A stretch of DNA of 64,000 nucleotides from DATFJT01 sp965230755. GTDB taxonomy: Bacteria; Bacteroidota; Bacteroidia; Chitinophagales; Saprospiraceae. The stretch covers positions 496,001 to 560,000 of the forward strand of contig CBDDLT010000016.1 of NCBI GenBank assembly GCA_965230755.1, in the 5' to 3' direction. Position numbers and translations under genes: made by a program. A model generated the notes under the pieces. The model was given only the letters and a program-made list of their open reading frames with translations, searched no databases and was not told where the DNA came from. Of the stretch, positions 27,483 through 35,877 are shown in pieces; position 1 is the first letter of the stretch, and every line of letters starts with the position of its first letter.

Positions 27483-27915
27483 GGTATTCAACATTAGAAG
27501 CAAGCTTGTTCAAATATTCGGATAAAAATAACACAAGATCTTGCCATCGAGTTCAGAATCAAAGATATGTAGGAATCTAACTAAGAGATTAATAGTTCGA
27601 AATCGACGTTCAGGTAAAATCCAATTCACATAATAAAGTGAATTATCAACAAAACCAACATTGTTCTAATCAACATGTAAATTTATGGCGACAAGAATTT
27701 AATGTTCTGAATTTCAGCATTTTGTGTTTTGGCAAGTATATAAGCTAAGACAAATACTAAGTAGTTTTATTCGGTTTTAAACATGTTTATCCACATAAAA
27801 ATGCCGCTTTTCCACGAGAAGAACTGAATGAGCCAACAGTATGTTGATTAGATAGAAATAGTTCTTCGCTGTAAAGAAGTATTATCGTGTATTTTTGTTG
27901 AAGAGATCGGACAAT
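27483..27915. other. Intergenic region with DnaA-box cluster upstream of dnaB
   Basis: 433 nt between the divergent HipA-like and dnaB genes. It contains a perfect DnaA box TTATCCACA (27787-27795), TTATCAACA (27643-27651), TAATCAACA (27667-27675) and its inverse (27842-27850), and TTTTCCACG (27808-27816). This could be a second origin-like or DnaA-titrating site, or DnaA control of dnaB. No gene is supported here. Confidence 0.45.
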
Positions 27916-29412
27916 ATGTTAGAGGAAAAATCGACAAGTAAATCAAAACGGAATTTTCCGAACAAGAAATTTTCTGGACAATCCATTTATGGAAAACTAC
28001 CTCCACAGGCCATAGAGGTAGAACATGCTGTCTTAGGTGCTATCATGATAGACAAAGATGCCTTTCCAGCTGTAATGGAGATTTTGAGTGAGGAAAGTTT
28101 CTATGTGCAATCCCATCAAAGCATATTCGCGGCAATGATTCAGCTATTTGAGGATTCAAAGCCCATAGATATGTTGACGGTTGCAGAACAGTTGAGGAAA
28201 GATGGTGCTCTGGATATGGTCGGTGGTCCTGTCGCCTTGATAGATTTAACCAATAAGGTCGCATCTTCTGCCAACATAGAATTTCACGCTAGAATTTTAG
28301 CACAAAAGCACATACAACGAGAGTTAATTACAGTATCAAATTCGATCATTGAGGAGGCCTATGAAGATACAACCGATGTATTTGATTTGCTTGATGAATC
28401 CGAACAAAAGTTGTTTTCAATTACCCAAAACAACCTTGGGCGAAAGACCCAGAGCATGAGTGCTGTTCTTGCAAAAGTGATGAAGAACCTGGAGACTTTG
28501 TCTGAAAAGGATGATTCCATGACCGGTATTACCAGTGGTTATACGGAAATTGATAAGGTAACTTCGGGGTGGCAACGTTCAGATTTAATCATTTTGGCAG
28601 CCAGGCCGGGTATGGGTAAAACAGCTCTAACGCTTAATATGGCTCGTAATGCAGCGGTAGCAGGAATGCCTGTAGCTATTTTTTCTCTGGAGATGAGTAA
28701 CGAACAGTTGGTCTCTAGAATCATTTCTTCCGAGATAGAATTAGAGGGAAAGAAAATCAGAAATGGAGATCTCTCAGAAAGTGAATGGAAGATTCTACAC
28801 AACAAGATCAATGATCTTGAAAAGATGCAAATCTATATCGACGACACACCAGGCATCAACTCTTTCGAGCTAAGAGCTAAGTGTCGAAGGTTAAAAAAGC
28901 AATATGATATTCAGCTAATTATTATAGATTATTTGCAGTTGATGACCGGAGGCGGAAGCAAAACAGGTAATAGAGAACAGGAAATATCCTCTATATCAAG
29001 GGCATTAAAATCGCTTGCCAAGGAACTCAATGTTCCCGTCATTGCCCTATCGCAGCTGAATCGTTCCGTAGAAGTCCGTGGAGGCGACAAGCGTCCGGTG
29101 TTATCGGATTTAAGAGAGTCCGGAGCAATAGAACAGGATGCGGATATTGTGACATTCATCTACAGGCCTGAGTATTATGGCTTGGAGTTTTGGAATGATG
29201 AAAACGAAGAACCCTGTGCAGGACAAGCTGAGTTTATCATAGCCAAACATAGAAATGGTGAGTTGAAAAATATCCGACTGAAATTTATCAAAGAGTATGC
29301 GAAGTTCGAAAACCTCGAGGAGTTCAACATGGATTTTGGTGGCTTTAATGATGAAGGTCAAGGGTTTATCACCAAGTCTTCTAAGATGAACGAACAAGAC
29401 TTCGACTTCTAG
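27916..29412 (+). CDS. dnaB: Replicative DNA helicase
   Basis: About 498 residues from the ATG at 27916 (a TTG seven codons earlier is open). The N-terminal primase-interacting domain begins PPQAIEVEHAVLGAIMID. Walker A is AARPGMGKTALTLNMA at about residue 230, followed by IFSLEMSNEQLVSR, IIDYLQLMTG (Walker B), ALSQLNRSVEVR and LSDLRESGAIEQDADIV. It unwinds DNA at the replication fork as a hexamer loaded by DnaC or DnaI. The C-terminus ends in an acidic tail. No DnaA gene is in the window. Confidence 0.97.
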   Translation: MLEEKSTSKSKRNFPNKKFSGQSIYGKLPPQAIEVEHAVLGAIMIDKDAFPAVMEILSEESFYVQSHQSIFAAMIQLFEDSKPIDMLTVAEQLRKDGALDMVGGPVALIDLTNKVASSANIEFHARILAQKHIQRELITVSNSIIEEAYEDTTDVFDLLDESEQKLFSITQNNLGRKTQSMSAVLAKVMKNLETLSEKDDSMTGITSGYTEIDKVTSGWQRSDLIILAARPGMGKTALTLNMARNAAVAGMPVAIFSLEMSNEQLVSRIISSEIELEGKKIRNGDLSESEWKILHNKINDLEKMQIYIDDTPGINSFELRAKCRRLKKQYDIQLIIIDYLQLMTGGGSKTGNREQEISSISRALKSLAKELNVPVIALSQLNRSVEVRGGDKRPVLSDLRESGAIEQDADIVTFIYRPEYYGLEFWNDENEEPCAGQAEFIIAKHRNGELKNIRLKFIKEYAKFENLEEFNMDFGGFNDEGQGFITKSSKMNEQDFDF

Positions 29413-29417
29413 ACAAC

Positions 29418-30128
29418 ATGGAAAAAATACGCTTGAACAAGTTTGTTGCGCACAGTGGCCTGTGTTCAAGGCGTGAAGCCGGAATACTGATAAAACAAGG
29501 GAAAGTCAAAGTAAATGGGCTTGTCGAAAAAAACCCTGCGCAATCTGTTTCCGAAGAAGATATTGTTGAGTACAAGGAGCAACGCCTAAAAATCGAAAAG
29601 AGAAAAGTTTATTTGCTGCTCAACAAACCGAAAGGTATTAACACTTCTCAAAACAAGGATTCCCAAGAGAAGACGATTTTCGATCTTTTAGAAGATGAAT
29701 ATAAAGATGAAGTGTCCCCGGGAGATTCGTTGGACGAGAGGTCATTGGGACTTCTAATCCTGAGTAACGATGAAGACTTGATCAAAAAACTTTCTGACCC
29801 CAAACGAGAAATCAAGAAGGTATATCACGTCGTATTAAAAGAAGAGCTAAAAGAAAATGACCTGAACAGCATTCAAGAAGGTTTAGATATAGAAGGCGAG
29901 CATGTCGAAATAGATTCCATTTCTTACTTCGAAAACACCAAGAACGAAATAGGTGTGGAGCTGAAATCCGGACGCCCGAATATAATTCAAAAAATTTTTA
30001 AACTTTTTGATCATGAGGTCATCTCTCAGGATAGAGTGTTGTATGGAAGCCTGACCAAGAAAAACATCTCAAGAGGAAGGTATCGGCATTTGACAGAAAG
30101 GGAGGTTATCTTTTTGAAGCACTTTTAG
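29418..30128 (+). CDS. RsuA/RluB/E/F-family pseudouridine synthase
   Basis: 236 residues. An N-terminal S4 RNA-binding domain (EKIRLNKFVAHSGLCSRREA) is followed by the catalytic domain with VYLLLNKPKGINTS. The usual G-R-L-D-x-x-T-x-G-L-L motif reads GDSLDERSLGLLILSND: the catalytic Asp is kept, but Gly-Arg is replaced by Asp-Ser, which is unusual because that Arg normally flips the target base. This could mean altered activity. The gene starts 6 nt after dnaB. Confidence 0.85.
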   Translation: MEKIRLNKFVAHSGLCSRREAGILIKQGKVKVNGLVEKNPAQSVSEEDIVEYKEQRLKIEKRKVYLLLNKPKGINTSQNKDSQEKTIFDLLEDEYKDEVSPGDSLDERSLGLLILSNDEDLIKKLSDPKREIKKVYHVVLKEELKENDLNSIQEGLDIEGEHVEIDSISYFENTKNEIGVELKSGRPNIIQKIFKLFDHEVISQDRVLYGSLTKKNISRGRYRHLTEREVIFLKHF

Positions 30129-30145
30129 GCTTCACTCAGCCTAAA
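30124..30145 (+). repeat. Short palindromic repeat, shortened copy (also a terminator-like hairpin)
   Basis: A perfect 8-bp stem TTTAGGCT / AGCCTAAA with loop TCACTC. Its reverse complement, AGGCTGAG-TGAAGCCT, looks like the full repeat core with its centre deleted. It overlaps the stop codon of the pseudouridine synthase gene. It faces the full copy at 30155 in inverted orientation. No T-tract follows, so a terminator role is possible but unproven. Confidence 0.55.
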
Positions 30146-30154
30146 GTAATTTGC

Positions 30155-30190
30155 CTTGGTAGGGCTGAGCGAAGCCGAAGCCCGACCAAG
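30155..30190 (+). repeat. Palindromic repeat, full copy (GAGCGAAGCCGA loop)
   Basis: Arms CTTGGTAGGGCT and AGCCCGACCAAG pair at 11 of 12 positions around the 12-nt loop GAGCGAAGCCGA. It is the same repeat family as the copies at 48.5-48.9 kb. It lies between the pseudouridine synthase and S41 peptidase genes, whose 3' ends converge here. Confidence 0.8.
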
Positions 30191-30193
30191 AGA

Positions 30194-31621
30194 CTATTCA
30201 TTCGTTAAAGTTAAAGAATAAGCAAACTCTAGAACTGGGTCTCTTTTTTGCAACAGGTCTTCTATTGTAGGGATGATTTCATAATCTGGTCTGACTCCAT
30301 GACCATCATTTTCGAACCTTAAATTCATCACCGTTCGAATAGCGGGAATCGTAACGTTTATGGCAGAATTGGGTAAGTTCAAACTCAATAAATCGTTGGC
30401 AGTAATTGCCGAAGGATTCCCTCCTGCTTCTTCGCCAATGAAAATTGCATTGGTGTAGGATTTTACAAGGCCTAGAAATTCCCCTGTTGCAGAAGCACTG
30501 GCCGCGTTCAATAGAACGATCAACTCACCGAAGTAATGGTCTTTTTTGGGTTTCAGTTTATTTGCCGAAATGTTTTTAATGTGATAGGTTTCACCTTTCT
30601 TTACTAACGGCTGTTTTTCGAAATGTTTAAAGAAAAAATCGTGATCATAATACTCTGGGTATGGAATTTCATTTACCAGAGCAAACTCGTCCTGATAGGG
30701 ATAAATGGTTTCTGAGATCAAATAACGAAGAACGATATCTGCAGCTTCGCCGTAGCCACCACCATTTCCGCGAACATCAATGATTAGGCGCGTTACCTTC
30801 CTTCTTTTTATATCTCGAAAAGCATTTCTAACGGACAATTTAAAAGGAATCGCTTTTTCCGGCTGAAAAGATGGAATATCTAAATAGGCAATATCATCCT
30901 CTATCGAAAAAGAAATCGTTTGTTCTTTTTTAGAGTTTTCAAGATTCTTTCTCTTAGCGGTTATATATGGAGCCGTCAGACCTTTAATTTCAGTGCTTTT
31001 AATAGTTCCGTCTAAATCCCTATACTCAACATGGAAGAGCTTGGGGGTTCCCGTGTAATAGGCGTAATACCTACTAAAGGCAATGCCTAAGCCATAATAT
31101 GCCATAGATGTATTAAAGCCGTCCACAGAATAGAAACCGAGCCACTTTTCGAGAAGCTTCTCCATCGGCATATCGTTAATTTTTAAGATTTCTGTCCCTA
31201 CCCCAATAACTTGCTCATCAGAAAAATCTTTGTAAATGTATGACCGGCCCTTTCTGTGATAAAGGGTAAATGGAAACCGGGGGAGTGAAGTAATGACCTT
31301 GTCCTTGTAAGATGGAGGGCAGTATATTTTTGTGTGATTATTAGCAATCAATGGCAGTAAAGGCAATAGTTTTCTGTAAAAAATCACTGACGTTGTTGCC
31401 TGGGTCAAAGAAGAATCAATCTCAGAAAATTTTGCGTCAATTTCTTCTTTCGAATGGTAAGCATACAGCCCGGGGTGCACTTCTTCCAGATTTGCTTTTA
31501 ACAGATATAAATCTTCCTTTAACAGCTCTACTGGAATCAATTCATCATAATTGTATTGAGCGATTGTCACAGAACAAGCAAGAATTAGATATAAAAGGCA
31601 AAAAGTCTTTGAAGCACTCAT
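30194..31621 (-). CDS. S41-family (C-terminal processing-like) peptidase, exported
   Basis: 475 residues with a signal peptide (MSASKTFCLLYLILACSVTIAQ). The S41 core is seen in the second half: RLIIDVRGNGGGYGEAADI, the nucleophile region LLNAASASATGEFLGLV (Ser followed by Ala), and the Lys/Glu-bearing FIGEEAGGNPSAI. The PDZ domain usual in CTP enzymes is not obvious, although KILKINDMPMEKLLEKW in the middle fits part of one. It probably degrades or processes proteins in the periplasm. It faces the palindromic repeats at its 3' end. Confidence 0.85.
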   Translation of the reverse strand: MSASKTFCLLYLILACSVTIAQYNYDELIPVELLKEDLYLLKANLEEVHPGLYAYHSKEEIDAKFSEIDSSLTQATTSVIFYRKLLPLLPLIANNHTKIYCPPSYKDKVITSLPRFPFTLYHRKGRSYIYKDFSDEQVIGVGTEILKINDMPMEKLLEKWLGFYSVDGFNTSMAYYGLGIAFSRYYAYYTGTPKLFHVEYRDLDGTIKSTEIKGLTAPYITAKRKNLENSKKEQTISFSIEDDIAYLDIPSFQPEKAIPFKLSVRNAFRDIKRRKVTRLIIDVRGNGGGYGEAADIVLRYLISETIYPYQDEFALVNEIPYPEYYDHDFFFKHFEKQPLVKKGETYHIKNISANKLKPKKDHYFGELIVLLNAASASATGEFLGLVKSYTNAIFIGEEAGGNPSAITANDLLSLNLPNSAINVTIPAIRTVMNLRFENDGHGVRPDYEIIPTIEDLLQKRDPVLEFAYSLTLTNE

Positions 31622-31765
31622 TCGTCAAGTTTTACTGATTAAATATTCAATTTGATTATCCTTTAGAAACGAAGTGAATAGGCTTCGTAAAAGAATCTAT
31701 TCACAAGCACAAACAAAAGACTTAGGGCGAAATCAAGGGTCTCATATACACCAGTGAGACATATT

Positions 31766-32920
31766 TTACTGGTTTTCCCGAACCTTATTTTTGTATGCAG
31801 AGGGAGAGAATCCCGTCTCTTTCTTAAAAATACGATTGAATGAGGCTTTTGAATTGAATCCGGCGTCCAGAGCCAGAGCCAAAAGGGTATAATTATCGAA
31901 TTCCCTTAGAAGCATCTTTCGCTTGACCTCTTCAACACGATAATGATTGATGAAGTCGTAAAAATTGGTGTTTAAATGGTGATTTAAAAGAGCAGAGAGC
32001 TTTCTGTCTGATGTTGGGATCATTTCGGCCAGTGTCTTTAAATTAAGATACTCGTTTAAATAGGGTTTTTGATCCTCAAAAACTTGATAGAGCTTGTTTT
32101 TTAATTCGGATATTTCTTCTTCTGTTGCATTGGAAAGATGATGAGTAGATTCAACTTGAAATAGATTGATATTTGGTTTTCGACTCAATCCATTCTGGAT
32201 AAATTCAGGAAGCAAAACTTGTGATTGATAGACACCAAAATAAGCTAAATAGAACATTACAAAGACCAATGAAATAGTAGTGAATGAGTTGTCAAAGGAA
32301 AGATGCCCATTTGTAACTACTGAATAGGCTTCATTGGAGAGGTGAATAATTAGGACAAGCAAAATACCAAAAAGTAAATACGAGATCCAGTCGAGATCCT
32401 TGCCGCTTAGATTGGAAAAACTGATTTTCGAAAAGCGCCTAAATCCTTGTAAAGAAAGAATAGAAGCAATAGTATAAGCTATTAAGTAAAGAGCTTGAAA
32501 CTGTAGGAGAAATATGTTTTTACTAATGAATTCGATATAAGAAAACAAGTATTCGTCCCCAAGAATGGAAACCAGGAAGGGGATAGAAATGGTGATGATG
32601 TAAATGAAAGCAGGTAAAAAGTGCCATAGTCCCTGGGGTAAAACGAGTTTAGGTTTTAGATATATGGATCGTATATACAGATATAACAGTGGACCCAATA
32701 AAAAGCCAATCGAGTCGGCAAAAATAAAACCGAAACCATAAATTATTTTTATTGAATTGATTTCACCATAGGTGTACAAAATCACGATTAAAAACAAGAA
32801 AAAAATTGAACTTATCAATTTTTTGGATAGGGTCTTTTCTTTGTGCCCAAGCAGAACACCCAGAACAATCATAGAAAGTAAAATTCCCGAGCTCAACAGA
32901 AAATTGATAAGTAATGCCAT
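31766..32920 (-). CDS. AraC-family regulator with N-terminal membrane domain
   Basis: 384 residues. The first 240 hold about seven hydrophobic helices; the last 110 form an AraC-type helix-turn-helix domain (LKTLAEMIPTSDRKLSALLNHH and LDAGFNSKASFNRIFKKETG with FSPSAYK). A membrane-bound AraC regulator is typical of Bacteroidota. It would sense a membrane or extracellular signal and act on nearby DNA. It faces the metalloprotease gene divergently; the gap between them contains a palindrome, so the protease gene or its own gene may be controlled. Confidence 0.85.
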   Translation of the reverse strand: MALLINFLLSSGILLSMIVLGVLLGHKEKTLSKKLISSIFFLFLIVILYTYGEINSIKIIYGFGFIFADSIGFLLGPLLYLYIRSIYLKPKLVLPQGLWHFLPAFIYIITISIPFLVSILGDEYLFSYIEFISKNIFLLQFQALYLIAYTIASILSLQGFRRFSKISFSNLSGKDLDWISYLLFGILLVLIIHLSNEAYSVVTNGHLSFDNSFTTISLVFVMFYLAYFGVYQSQVLLPEFIQNGLSRKPNINLFQVESTHHLSNATEEEISELKNKLYQVFEDQKPYLNEYLNLKTLAEMIPTSDRKLSALLNHHLNTNFYDFINHYRVEEVKRKMLLREFDNYTLLALALDAGFNSKASFNRIFKKETGFSPSAYKNKVRENQ

Positions 32921-33066
32921 TCAATAGTAAGTAAAAGTCAAATCTAACCAAAGTTGTGGGTCTGAAGAAAAAGAAAAAGCCAAGTTCATTGTCATTTATT
33001 TTGTGATAATGGTCATTGGGCATACGGAATTAGCAATTTTTGGTCTATTTTTTTATTTTTAGTCAA

Positions 33067-33080
33067 TTGATTCGAATCAA
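33067..33080. promoter_or_regulatory. 14-bp palindrome upstream of the metalloprotease gene
   Basis: TTGATTCGAATCAA is a perfect palindrome 14 nt before the ATG at 33095, in the gap facing the AraC-type regulator. Possible operator; AraC proteins usually prefer direct repeats, so the link is weak. Confidence 0.35.
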
Positions 33081-33094
33081 CCACAATCAACAGC

Positions 33095-35806
33095 ATGAGA
33101 AAGACTATACTATTAACCATCGCATCTCTCGCTTTTTTATTTTCTTTTGGCCAAGTAGAATTATCCGTTTTTGAAGAATACAGGCCGGTAAAATCCAGCG
33201 ACCAATGTTCGAAAGACGTAAAAACAGGGCTTGTATTTAATACATCTTCTGATTTATTTGAAATTTTGAAGCGGGAGAATCATGCGAAACTCGGTATTAT
33301 TTTTCCTGAAGGAGAGGCAAAAACTTTGGTAATTAGTAAGCGATCTTTTGATGCCAGTGATTTTACGATCCAACTTAAATCAAAAGAAGGAAGCCGTATT
33401 TATTCTAATACTTTGAATGGCTACCACTTTGGTGGTATGGTAGAAGGAATAAAAAACAGTGTGGTTTTTCTTTCAGTTTTCGACGGAGAGCTCAGCGCTG
33501 TTATTAGTATTCCAGGTAAAGGAAACTACAATTTAGGACTGCTCAAGGAGCCCACGGCAGACGGACTGAATTCTGTTTTTTATGCGGAAGACGATGTCTT
33601 CAACGCACCTTTAAGTGCTTGTGGCGTCACACCGGATATGATGAAAGGACAAGATGTAACCTTCGACATTAGAGAAAGTTCGAAAAACAGGGCTTCATGC
33701 AGGGTGGTGAGATTGTATGCGGAGTTTGATTACTATACTTTGGACAATAGATTCAATGGCAATTTGAATTCTACGATAAATTATGGCGAGTTTTTACTCA
33801 ATATGGTAACCGGCTTGTATGAACTGGAGGAGATCAGAGTGAAAGTATCTGAAATGGTCATCTGGGAAACAGATGATGGATATCCATTCGAAACAGCAGG
33901 TGAAGCCTTAAGGGATTTTTCTTACCAAATGCAGAATGATTTCAATGGTGATATTGCTGCCTTAATTTCTACTCGACGTCAAGGAAATGGAGGTTTAGCA
34001 TGGCTCAATGTTCTTTGCCAAAGTTATAACCCTAACTGGGACTATGGTCCAACCTCATACAGTAATGCTACAACCAGGGTCAATCAGATCCCAGCTTATA
34101 GTTGGGATGCACAGGTAGTAACCCATGAAATAGGTCATAACCTGGGGTCTCCACATACTCATGACTGTTTTTGGAATGGAGATTTTACTCCAATCGATGA
34201 TTGTGCAGGAACATATGATCAAAGCCTAAGAGGGAATTGTGATGTCGCACCACTTCCTTCGGATGGAACCATCATGAGTTATTGTCACCTAGTAGGAGGA
34301 GTGGGTATCAGTTTTATAGAAGGTTTTGGACCGCAGCCTAGACAATATATGCAGGATAGAATTGAGGCAGTGCCTTGTTTGATCGAAGAGTCTCTAGTGG
34401 AGACTGAGATGAGTGTACCCACAGAAAGACTTTGTTTAGGAGATTCAGCCACATTGTCTTTGGATCCTGGATATCGATATCAATGGTCCACAGGCGATAC
34501 CGATCCCGAAATTGTAGTCAGTTCATCTGGAACCTATAGGGTGACTGTTTATGATCAGAATGACTGCTCAGAAATTTTCCAAAGCGATGTGTTATTCTTT
34601 AGGGGTCCTAGAAACGAATTGGTATACGCAGATACTACGGCATGTGAAGGAGATAGCATTTTGATCAGCACGGAAGATGCATTAGATCCTAATCAGTGGT
34701 CATGGCAGGATAGCACTACAGAGGCAGTATATGTATCCCGCGTATCAGAAAACATCAAACTTATTATTACGGATAGCCTGGGTTGTTCTACAGAACTAAG
34801 TCTTCAGACGTTCTTTAGGCCACTACCCGACTTAAATCTCGTGGTATTGGACAGCTCAGGCATTTGTCCAGAAGAAATAGCTCAAGTAATTGTTGAAGGA
34901 GGAGACTCTATTTTGTTGATTCCTAATGAACTATCGTATTCTGATAGTATTTATCAGCTTGAAGCTGGCTCCTATTTTGTCTGGACAGAAACCGATGGAT
35001 GTTTTATGCAGGATAGCTTCTCGATCATTGGGCATTCCAGACCGACGGCTAGTTTGATGGAGAGTTATTGGATTTGTCCAGGAGATAGCATCGAAATCTA
35101 TACGCTAGAAGATGAAAATATGGACTGGAGCTATATCTGGAATGGTAGTGACACTAGTTTTCAATACCTGGCCAGTGTTGAGGGTGATGTAGAACTGAGG
35201 ATCATCAACGAAAATAACTGCGACACGAGTATTTCCAGCTCTATTTCTATTGTTGAAGTCCCCAACATCCGAAGTATTGAATACGAATATATCGATGGAA
35301 ATAGTTATTACACGATTAGTGTGGATCACAATATGAGCAGCCACCCAATCAATTATCAATGGACTGTTGATGGTGGGATTATATTAGAATCCCGAGGGAA
35401 TGCAATTGATATCGAATGGACCACGGAAGAAGATAGTAGTTGGGTATGTCTAATCTTAGAAGTAGAAGGTGAATTGATTTGTGAAACAGAGGAAATTTGC
35501 TTGAAAGTACCAACAGAAGTCATGACCAATAATCAGGAAGTATTATATAATCCATTGAATGTTGAAGTCTATCCGAACCCATTTTCTTCTTATTTTGGAC
35601 TAGATATAACTGCTCTAGAGCCAGGAGAATTAAATATTCGAGTTCTCAATATTTTGGGTAGAACGGTTGTGGAGGAAAAACTAAGACTAAATGCTTTAGA
35701 AATGAGCCACTCCATATCGACAAAAAATTGGAGTTCGGGCAGTTATATATTGGAGGTCGAAATAAATAACAGAGAACAACGAAGGATTAAAGTTGTAAAG
35801 CAATAA
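33095..35806 (+). CDS. Secreted metzincin metalloprotease (reprolysin/M12B-like) with T9SS tail
   Basis: 903 residues with a signal peptide (FLFSFGQ end, about residue 20). Residues 1-200 look like a propeptide. The zinc motif H-E-x-x-H-x-x-G-x-x-H is complete (HEIGHNLGSPHTH) at about residue 348, with the Met-turn TIMSYCH further on. Several beta-rich modules of about 80 residues with paired Cys follow (LCLGDSATLSLDPGYRYQWS and similar), then a type A T9SS domain (EVYPNPFSSYFGLDITA ... GSYILEVEINN). It is predicted to be an exported protease on the cell surface or in the medium. A second T9SS gene follows. Confidence 0.9.
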   Translation: MRKTILLTIASLAFLFSFGQVELSVFEEYRPVKSSDQCSKDVKTGLVFNTSSDLFEILKRENHAKLGIIFPEGEAKTLVISKRSFDASDFTIQLKSKEGSRIYSNTLNGYHFGGMVEGIKNSVVFLSVFDGELSAVISIPGKGNYNLGLLKEPTADGLNSVFYAEDDVFNAPLSACGVTPDMMKGQDVTFDIRESSKNRASCRVVRLYAEFDYYTLDNRFNGNLNSTINYGEFLLNMVTGLYELEEIRVKVSEMVIWETDDGYPFETAGEALRDFSYQMQNDFNGDIAALISTRRQGNGGLAWLNVLCQSYNPNWDYGPTSYSNATTRVNQIPAYSWDAQVVTHEIGHNLGSPHTHDCFWNGDFTPIDDCAGTYDQSLRGNCDVAPLPSDGTIMSYCHLVGGVGISFIEGFGPQPRQYMQDRIEAVPCLIEESLVETEMSVPTERLCLGDSATLSLDPGYRYQWSTGDTDPEIVVSSSGTYRVTVYDQNDCSEIFQSDVLFFRGPRNELVYADTTACEGDSILISTEDALDPNQWSWQDSTTEAVYVSRVSENIKLIITDSLGCSTELSLQTFFRPLPDLNLVVLDSSGICPEEIAQVIVEGGDSILLIPNELSYSDSIYQLEAGSYFVWTETDGCFMQDSFSIIGHSRPTASLMESYWICPGDSIEIYTLEDENMDWSYIWNGSDTSFQYLASVEGDVELRIINENNCDTSISSSISIVEVPNIRSIEYEYIDGNSYYTISVDHNMSSHPINYQWTVDGGIILESRGNAIDIEWTTEEDSSWVCLILEVEGELICETEEICLKVPTEVMTNNQEVLYNPLNVEVYPNPFSSYFGLDITALEPGELNIRVLNILGRTVVEEKLRLNALEMSHSISTKNWSSGSYILEVEINNREQRRIKVVKQ

Positions 35807-35877
35807 GTCAATTCCTGAACGGAGGGAATGAATAAGTCTTTGAACAACTGGGTCCGAATGTTTTAACCTAATTGTGG

